Assembly: GCF_020172665.1 (NCBI RefSeq)
Contig: NZ_CP083985.1
Coordinates: forward strand, 1,976,972-2,040,971
DNA from: [Mycobacterium] zoologicum
Lineage (GTDB): Bacteria; Actinomycetota; Actinomycetes; Mycobacteriales; Mycobacteriaceae
Reading direction: 5' to 3'
DNA: 64,000 nucleotides
Below are positions 57,529-64,000 of the stretch, piece by piece. The notes beneath the pieces were generated by a model. The model searched no databases and had not been told where the DNA came from. It was given only the letters and a program-made list of their open reading frames with translations. The first letter of the stretch is position 1. Each line of letters opens with the position of its first letter. The translations under genes were made by a program, and so were the position numbers.

Positions 57529-58317
57529 TTAGCGCTTCTGCACCAGCAGGGTCTGCGCCGAGGTTCCGATGAACCCGGTGTGGTCGAACAGTTCGGCGGT
57601 GGTCGCACCGATGCCGTCCGGCCCGATCGACGCCCGGGCCCGCATACCGAATTCGTCTCCGGTGGGCAGCCGGTGCAGGTGCACCACGGTGTCGGTGTTC
57701 ATGAAGACGTACTGATCCACCGGCAGGGCCGCGCCGATCCCGTTCGCCGAGTCCACCACCATCGCCAGCCGTTGCAGGGCGGTGGTCGGCCGGTCGTCGC
57801 TCAGCGGCACCTGCGGGCGCAACCAGGCCACCGCGGCGCCGTCGCGTGACTCCGGCTGGGCCCGCCACTGCACTGATTGGGCGTAGCCGGCGTTCTGCGC
57901 GAACCAGGCCGGCGGCGGTAGTGCGGGCCCCTCGATCAGCGGCGGATGCCGGTCGGTACTCACCGCCGCGGTGTCGCCGATCGCCAACGCCCAGGCGCTG
58001 AGCCGGGCCACCGGCCGGTCGTCGTCGCCGGCCCGCATCTCGGCCTCCAGCAGGCGGATTCGTCGACCCGGCCGCTGCACCCAGGCCCGCACCTTGACCG
58101 GGGCCACCGGGATCGCACCCAGTATGTCCAGGCTCAGCCGGCCGATCCGCTGACCGGAGTCGGTGAGCAACTCCTCGATCTCACGGGTGAGCAGTGCCAG
58201 CGGGGGAGAGCCATGCTGCAGGTCGGGGCCCCAGACGCTGGCGGTCAGTTCACTGGATTCGAATACCGCCTCGCCGGCGTCGTTGCGGTGGACCAGTCGG
58301 TAGTAGCCGGCGTTCAT
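57529..58317 (-). CDS. Acyl-CoA thioesterase family protein (TesB-like double hotdog)
   Basis: 262 residues from ATG 58317. FESSELTASVWGPDLQHGSPPLALLTREIEE at the N-terminus and DSANGIGAALPVDQYVFMNTDTVVHLHRLPTGDEFGMRARAS in the second half are typical of actinobacterial TesB/4HBT_3 proteins. It probably hydrolyses acyl-CoA. Convergent with the DUF4126-like gene and divergent from trmI. Confidence 0.78.
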   Translation of the reverse strand: MNAGYYRLVHRNDAGEAVFESSELTASVWGPDLQHGSPPLALLTREIEELLTDSGQRIGRLSLDILGAIPVAPVKVRAWVQRPGRRIRLLEAEMRAGDDDRPVARLSAWALAIGDTAAVSTDRHPPLIEGPALPPPAWFAQNAGYAQSVQWRAQPESRDGAAVAWLRPQVPLSDDRPTTALQRLAMVVDSANGIGAALPVDQYVFMNTDTVVHLHRLPTGDEFGMRARASIGPDGIGATTAELFDHTGFIGTSAQTLLVQKR

Positions 58318-58320
58318 TAG

Positions 58321-59205
<885 letters not shown>

Positions 59206-59224
59206 AACGGCTTGCGCCCCAACC

Positions 59225-59518
59225 TCAGTCGTCGCTGCGGCTCAACCCGCGCCGCACCGACAGCAGCTCCACCTCCGGGCGTGCGGCCACCAGGCGCTCG
59301 GCGGCGTCGAGCACCTCGACCAGATGGCCCCGGTCACCGGAGACGGCGGCCAACCCGATGCCGGAACGTCGGTGCAGATCGGTCGAATCCGTCTCTGCGG
59401 CAGACACAGTGAACTTGCGTTGCAACTCCGCGACGATCGGGCGCACCACGGAGCGCTTCTGCTTGAGCGAGTGCACGTCACCGAGCAGCAGGTCGAATTC
59501 CAGCCAGCCGATCCACAT
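59225..59518 (-). CDS. DUF503 family protein (Rv2117-like)
   Basis: 97 residues. WIGWLEFDLLLGDVHSLKQKRSVVRPIVAELQRKF is the DUF503 signature, followed by DSTDLHRRSGIGLAAVSGD. Similar proteins (YlxP-like) lie near translation genes elsewhere; function unclear. It is immediately downstream of the lppK-like lipoprotein gene on the same strand. Confidence 0.88.
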   Translation of the reverse strand: MWIGWLEFDLLLGDVHSLKQKRSVVRPIVAELQRKFTVSAAETDSTDLHRRSGIGLAAVSGDRGHLVEVLDAAERLVAARPEVELLSVRRGLSRSDD

Positions 59519-59520
59519 GG

Positions 59521-60036
59521 CTACCGCGTGGGGGTGCTCTCGGTGTGGGCGTTTCCGAACGCCAACAGGGTCTTGGCGGTGTCCTGCGACAGCTGCCACG
59601 CCTCGCCGGTCGGCTTGAACTCCATCGGGAAGCTGAATCCGGCGGTGTCGGGGTTGGCGGTGTTGACCGCGACATCGGCCGTCACGTAGCCGGGGTGGCG
59701 GTCCGACCATCCCAGGCCGGTGACCTCCAGGTTCAGTGGTAGGTATCCGCCGTCCCGCAGGGCGGTGGAGAACTTGTCGATGATGGCGGCGTCGGCGGGT
59801 TTGGCGCCTTCGACGAGGGGCAGCTTGTCGGCACCGGGAACCGCAGCGTCGGACAGCCGGTAGAGCACGTCGGCCAGCGCCTCGGGCGCCGGTAGGGGGG
59901 AGGCCGGCGAGGCAGTCGTCGTCGCGGTCGAAGTCCAGGGCGGCGGCGCCACCGGCTCGGCCGAGCCGCCGTCCCCGCAACCCGACAACGTCAAGGCCGC
60001 CACAACGGCGGTCAACGCGCGGCGAAGCCGGGACAT
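59521..60036 (-). CDS. lppK: Lipoprotein, LppK-like
   Basis: 171 residues. Signal peptide MSRLRRALTAVVAALTLSGC with lipobox Cys, then a Pro/Thr-rich linker and a globular domain (PEALADVLYRLSDAAVPGADKLPLVEG...KFSTALRDGGYLPLNLEVTGLGW). Symbol by position next to DUF503 and mpa (Rv2116 in M. tuberculosis). The domain is shared with the neighbouring gene at 60051. Confidence 0.75.
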   Translation of the reverse strand: MSRLRRALTAVVAALTLSGCGDGGSAEPVAPPPWTSTATTTASPASPLPAPEALADVLYRLSDAAVPGADKLPLVEGAKPADAAIIDKFSTALRDGGYLPLNLEVTGLGWSDRHPGYVTADVAVNTANPDTAGFSFPMEFKPTGEAWQLSQDTAKTLLAFGNAHTESTPTR

Positions 60037-60050
60037 CGAGGAACGTCCGA

Positions 60051-60572
60051 TCAGCCGGACGTCATCTGCGACAGCGTCATCAGCGAGTTGCGGGACAGCT
60101 TCCAGCCGTCCTGGTCGACGAACGACAAATTGACCGTGCGCGGCTCCATCGTCGGCCCGGAGGCAGTGACGTCCGCGGTCGCCACACCGGGACCGGCCGG
60201 CGCGATGTTGGCCACGTTGATCGCCAGCGGGAACTTGCCCTTCTGGACGCCCTTGCGCATCTTGTGGTCCATGATGGCGGCCTCGGCCCCGCCCAGGCCG
60301 CCCTCGATCAGGTAGGACTTGCCCACGGCGGGCACGTTGGGGTCGGCCAGGGTGTTCAGAACGCCGGTCAGCTGTTCGGGTGCGGGCACGTCGGCGATAG
60401 CCGGGTCCAGAGGCTGGGGGTACCTCCCGCTTGCGGGGGACGGAGCGAAAAACACCGTCACCGGTGCCGCGGTGGCAGCCGGAGCGACGGTTGCCAGGCA
60501 GCTCACAGCCGATGCTGCCGCAGCGATGGCGGCGACGGTCGCTACACGTGTGGCTAGGGATTTCACGCTCAC
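60051..60572 (-). CDS. Secreted paralogue of the LppK-like lipoprotein
   Basis: 173 residues from GTG 60572 (AAGGAA upstream). Signal peptide [31 protein letters not shown] with likely cleavage after ATA. The mature part ([31 protein letters not shown]...[19 protein letters not shown]) aligns with the 59521 protein, so the pair arose by tandem duplication. It lacks a standard lipobox, so the product is probably free in the envelope. Function unknown. Confidence 0.75.
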   Translation of the reverse strand: MSVKSLATRVATVAAIAAAASAVSCLATVAPAATAAPVTVFFAPSPASGRYPQPLDPAIADVPAPEQLTGVLNTLADPNVPAVGKSYLIEGGLGGAEAAIMDHKMRKGVQKGKFPLAINVANIAPAGPGVATADVTASGPTMEPRTVNLSFVDQDGWKLSRNSLMTLSQMTSG

Positions 60573-60718
60573 GGGGTTCCTTTCGATCGGCTGAATCGCA
60601 ACCCAGGCTAACAGCGCGAACCGGTGTGTCGGCCTGCCACTGCGCCCGCGAATGCACAATGGCCGGTAGCGTTGAGGTATCCGTCGCTTCAACTTCCAGT
60701 TGGGGAAAGGAGCGCAAC

Positions 60719-62524
60719 ATGGCCACTGTGGAAGAGCCCGGGCGTCCCGAGTCCGACGATGCCGCCGAGCTTGAGGACTTGCGTCGCGAGGCCGCGGTGC
60801 TGCGCGAGCAGTTGGGCAGCAGAACGGGCCCGCAGGACACGTCGCGGGTCGGCCGCGACATCCGCGCGCTGGAATCGCAGATCGACTCGCTGACCACCCG
60901 CAACGCCAAGTTGATGGACACCCTCAAAGATGCGCGCCAACAGTTGCTGGCGCTGCGTGAGGAGGTCGACCGGCTGGGACAGCCGCCGAGCGGCTACGGA
61001 GTCCTGCTGGGCACCCACGACGACGACACCGTCGACGTGTTCACCTCCGGCCGCCGGATGCGGGTCAACATCTCGCCCAACATCGAGGTCGCGACCCTCA
61101 AGAAGGGTCAGACCGTCCGGCTCAATGAGGCGCTGACGGTGGTCGAGGCCGGCAGGTTCGAATCGGTCGGCGAGATATCCACGCTGCGCGAGATCCTGGC
61201 TGATGGCCATCGTGCGCTGGTGGTGGGCCACGCCGATGAGGAACGCATCGTCTGGCTGGCCGAGCCGCTGGTGGCCGACGATCTGCCCGAGAGCATCCCG
61301 GACGCCCAGGCCGATGATCGGCGCCCCCGCAAGCTGCGCCCCGGTGACTCGCTGCTTGTGGACACCAAGGCCGGCTACGCCTTCGAGCGCATCCCCAAGG
61401 CCGAGGTCGAAGACCTGGTGCTCGAGGAGGTGCCCGACGTCAGCTACGGCGACATCGGCGGCCTGACCCGCCAGATCGAGCAGATCCGCGACGCCGTGGA
61501 GCTGCCGTTCCTGCACAAGGACCTCTACCGCGAATACGCGCTGCGTCCGCCCAAAGGCGTGCTGCTCTATGGCCCGCCCGGCTGCGGCAAGACGCTGATC
61601 GCCAAGGCGGTGGCCAATTCGCTGGCCAAGAAGATGGCCGAGGTCCGCGGCGACGACGCCCACGAGGCCAAGTCGTACTTCCTCAACATCAAGGGCCCCG
61701 AGCTGCTGAACAAGTTCGTCGGCGAGACCGAACGCCACATCCGGCTGATCTTCCAGCGAGCGCGCGAGAAGGCCTCGGAGGGCACTCCGGTCATCGTGTT
61801 CTTCGACGAGATGGACTCGATCTTCCGCACCCGTGGCACCGGTGTCTCCTCGGACGTGGAGACCACTGTCGTGCCTCAGCTGCTCAGTGAGATCGATGGC
61901 GTGGAGGGGCTGGAGAACGTCATCGTGATCGGTGCCTCCAACCGCGAGGACATGATCGACCCGGCGATCCTGCGGCCCGGCCGTCTCGACGTCAAGATCA
62001 AGATCGAGCGCCCGGATGCCGAAGCGGCACAGGATATCTTCTCCAAGTACCTGGTCGAGACGCTGCCCGTGCACGCCGACGACCTCGCCGAGTTCGGCGG
62101 GGACCGCGCGGCCTGCATCAAGGCGATGATCGAGAAGGTCGTCGACCGGATGTACGCCGAGATCGACGACAACCGGTTCCTGGAGGTCACCTACGCCAAC
62201 GGTGACAAAGAGGTCATGTACTTCAAGGACTTCAACTCCGGGGCGATGATCCAGAACGTCGTCGACCGGGCGAAGAAGAACGCCATCAAGTCGGTGCTGG
62301 AGACCGGCCAGCCCGGCCTGCGTATTCAGCATCTGCTGGATTCGATCGTCGACGAGTTCGCCGAGAACGAGGATCTGCCCAACACCACCAACCCCGATGA
62401 CTGGGCGCGGATCTCGGGCAAGAAGGGCGAGCGGATCGTCTACATCCGCACCCTGGTCACCGGCAAGAGCTCGAGCGCGTCGCGGGCCATCGACACCGAA
62501 TCCAACCTGGGCCAGTACCTGTAG
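60719..62524 (+). CDS. mpa: Mycobacterial proteasomal ATPase Mpa (ARC)
   Basis: 601 residues. N-terminal coiled coil (about 15-85) that binds Pup-tagged substrates, OB domains ([27 protein letters not shown]), AAA ATPase with Walker A GPPGCGKT near residue 287 and Walker [13 protein letters not shown], and the C-terminal GQYL tail that docks into the 20S proteasome. It unfolds pupylated proteins. ATG 60719 has GGGGAAAGGAG upstream. Confidence 0.96.
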   Translation: MATVEEPGRPESDDAAELEDLRREAAVLREQLGSRTGPQDTSRVGRDIRALESQIDSLTTRNAKLMDTLKDARQQLLALREEVDRLGQPPSGYGVLLGTHDDDTVDVFTSGRRMRVNISPNIEVATLKKGQTVRLNEALTVVEAGRFESVGEISTLREILADGHRALVVGHADEERIVWLAEPLVADDLPESIPDAQADDRRPRKLRPGDSLLVDTKAGYAFERIPKAEVEDLVLEEVPDVSYGDIGGLTRQIEQIRDAVELPFLHKDLYREYALRPPKGVLLYGPPGCGKTLIAKAVANSLAKKMAEVRGDDAHEAKSYFLNIKGPELLNKFVGETERHIRLIFQRAREKASEGTPVIVFFDEMDSIFRTRGTGVSSDVETTVVPQLLSEIDGVEGLENVIVIGASNREDMIDPAILRPGRLDVKIKIERPDAEAAQDIFSKYLVETLPVHADDLAEFGGDRAACIKAMIEKVVDRMYAEIDDNRFLEVTYANGDKEVMYFKDFNSGAMIQNVVDRAKKNAIKSVLETGQPGLRIQHLLDSIVDEFAENEDLPNTTNPDDWARISGKKGERIVYIRTLVTGKSSSASRAIDTESNLGQYL

Positions 62525-62538
62525 GGATCACCCCTGGC

Positions 62539-62598
62539 GCGAGGGTGCGTGTCTGTGCGGCGACACGCCCAAAATGTCGTACATTGATGCACGCTCGC
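62539..62598. repeat. 60-bp repeat, copy C
   Basis: GCGAGGGTGC ... GCACGCTCGC, 60 bases, with interior GTGTCTGTGCGGCGACACGCC and GTCGTACATTGAT. Nearly the same as copy B. It lies 15 bases after the mpa stop, so it may also act in termination. Confidence 0.85.
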
Positions 62599-62633
62599 GC
62601 CGGCCAACGAGCCGCGCGACTACGCTCGACCTG

Positions 62634-64000
62634 ATGCGACTCCGCTTTTCTCCCGACGATGAGGACGCCTTCAACGAGGCCCGTGATGCATTGCTCGACG
62701 AATTCGTCCGCTGGCTGGACCGACCCGAACCAGAGTGTGCCGAGTTGGTCGGCGATGCCGGGCTGTTTCTGGACTGGCGCCACGGCTACTCCACCGGGGT
62801 GCTCGACGAGTTCACCGAGGACGACATCTCCGAGTTCCTGCTGGAGTGGTGCCCGCGCAAACTGAGCGCCCCACCCGAGGGCGCGGCGGGTACATGTCGG
62901 GCGGTCGGCGCCTTCATCGAGTTCCTGTTCCGCACCCGGCGGCTGGTCGGTGGCGCCGACCGAGCCGCCCGGCTGATGACGCTCGCCGATGACCTGGCGC
63001 CGGCGATGCGCGATGCGATGGCCGACCCGGCGAACTTCGGGATGGCCAAATCGATGTTCGCCGGTCTCGGTGATGTGTCCGGACTGTCGATGGATGAGTT
63101 GAAGGCCGTTGTGCAGCAGCAGATGGATGCGCACAACGTGTTGCCGATCGAGCAGCGCAGGGCGGCCACGGACCGCTTCTTCGAACCGGAGCCCGAGCCA
63201 TTGGAGCTGCCGTTCGTGTACGTCCCGCCGCCGATCGCCGAGGTCGAGGAGGGAGCAACTGCCGCACCTTTGCTGGTGAAGGTTCACGCGCTGCGCGGGT
63301 ATCTGGGTCCGGACGGCAAGCCGTTGACGCAGAAGGGCAACCTCAAGCTGGCCGACGGCCGGGCGTTGATCGCGCTGCTGGACACCGGCGACGTGATGGA
63401 CCCGAAGATCGGCGCCAAGACCTTCAAGACGAAGTCGACCGAGGAGCTGAGCCGGCTGACGTTCATCCTCGACGTCGCCAAACAAGCCGGTGCTGTCCGG
63501 GTGCACAAACGGTGCCTGGTCTCGGTGAAGGCGTGGGGCACTCGGTCGCCACTAAAGGGCGCGGCCGGGCTGTTCGACGCGATCATGGAGCTTGGCCCGT
63601 TGAAATCGCGGATCTACTACCGGAATTCGCTGTTGGACCTGCTCGACGAGTTGCTTGACGACGGGATCGTGCACTGGCTGGCGCCGCTGCTCGGCTATCG
63701 CACCGAGATGTCATTCGACGACATCGTCGAGTGGGCCCGATCAGTGGTGGATCAGCAACTTGCGCCGTATCGGCCGGATCACTGGTCACCGGACCTGGTC
63801 GACCGCCTGGTGCAGAAAAAGATCGCCCGGATAATGGAGAAACTCGAGCTGGCCGGGGTGCTGTGCTGGGCGGATCGGATCGAGACGGCGGATTCCTACG
63901 GCGACATAGAGTACGGCGGTGGCCGGGTCGTGCTGACCGCCCTGGGCCGTCACGTCCTTCCCGATTATCTCGACGAGGCCGGGTATGCGCTGCGGCGCGC
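62634..64000 (+). CDS. Conserved hypothetical protein downstream of mpa (3' end cut by window)
   Basis: At least 455 residues from ATG 62634, open to the end of the window. The protein is acidic: MRLRFSPDDEDAFNEARDAL, CAELVGDAGLFLDWRHGYSTG, TEDDISEFLLEWCPRKLSAPPEGAAGTCRAVGAFIEFLF and, later, ELGPLKSRIYYRNSLLDLLDELLDDGIVHWLAPLLGY. I recognise no domain. Other actinobacteria have dop and pup close downstream of mpa; this gene is not either of them. Confidence 0.75.
   Translation, partial: MRLRFSPDDEDAFNEARDALLDEFVRWLDRPEPECAELVGDAGLFLDWRHGYSTGVLDEFTEDDISEFLLEWCPRKLSAPPEGAAGTCRAVGAFIEFLFRTRRLVGGADRAARLMTLADDLAPAMRDAMADPANFGMAKSMFAGLGDVSGLSMDELKAVVQQQMDAHNVLPIEQRRAATDRFFEPEPEPLELPFVYVPPPIAEVEEGATAAPLLVKVHALRGYLGPDGKPLTQKGNLKLADGRALIALLDTGDVMDPKIGAKTFKTKSTEELSRLTFILDVAKQAGAVRVHKRCLVSVKAWGTRSPLKGAAGLFDAIMELGPLKSRIYYRNSLLDLLDELLDDGIVHWLAPLLGYRTEMSFDDIVEWARSVVDQQLAPYRPDHWSPDLVDRLVQKKIARIMEKLELAGVLCWADRIETADSYGDIEYGGGRVVLTALGRHVLPDYLDEAGYALRR

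Overview
The window looks like a chromosome segment of a fast-growing Mycobacterium (Mycolicibacterium type). The right half (about 38.1-64 kb) holds recognisable mycobacterial core genes in conserved order: M20 peptidase, PEBP protein, pyrD, an lppL-type lipoprotein, uppP, the mycothiol-associated set (phosphatase, DUF3090, SCO1664-like, cysQ, mshC), a PAC2 protein, metH, hisE/hisG, trmI, DUF503, an lppK-type lipoprotein and the proteasomal ATPase gene mpa. This half is very GC-rich and ordinary.

The left half (1 to about 38 kb) is accessory DNA ending at a tRNA-Leu(GAG) gene. (a) 1-2.9 kb: a dsz operon for dibenzothiophene desulfurisation (4S pathway): 3' part of dszA, intact dszB and dszC, then a hairpin terminator. 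(b) 2.97-4.66 kb: an IS256-family transposase and a remnant of an IS1380-type transposase. (c) 4.65-14.5 kb: an AraC regulator divergent from a three-component CYP153-type alkane hydroxylase (ferredoxin, P450, ferredoxin reductase), then SCP2-like protein, acyl-CoA ligase, NDMA-type alcohol dehydrogenase, a BtrH-like protein, a broken transglutaminase-like gene and a thioesterase. (d) 14.7-16.4 kb: TetR and a ferritin-like 'metal-dependent hydrolase'. (e) 16.5-29.9 kb: a TetR gene divergent from a long operon reminiscent of the M. tuberculosis mymA operon: SDR, ferritin-like protein, three Baeyer-Villiger-type monooxygenases, LipR-like esterase, P450, transglutaminase-like protein, acyl-CoA ligase, acyl-CoA dehydrogenase and a truncated BtrH-like gene. 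Parts of this operon look visibly lower in GC than the core. (f) 29.9-38 kb: an IS110 remnant, then an actinomycete integrative and conjugative element (AICE): HD protein, Nudix (Pif-like), XRE regulator, SCO3933-type protein, FtsK/TraB, RepSA, a small ORF and a large serine integrase whose 3' end runs into the tRNA-Leu gene.

The left half would let the cell take sulfur from dibenzothiophenes and oxidise hydrocarbons to alcohols, acids and CoA esters. The least explained part is a repeated module, acyl-CoA ligase + BtrH-like (cysteine acyltransferase/hydrolase fold) + transglutaminase-like protein, present twice. Each copy has lost a different member: copy 1 has a broken transglutaminase gene, copy 2 has a truncated BtrH gene. 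Other unexplained structures are a helically phased hexamer array in the AICE and a 60-bp intergenic repeat with 10-bp inverted ends, seen three times in the core half.
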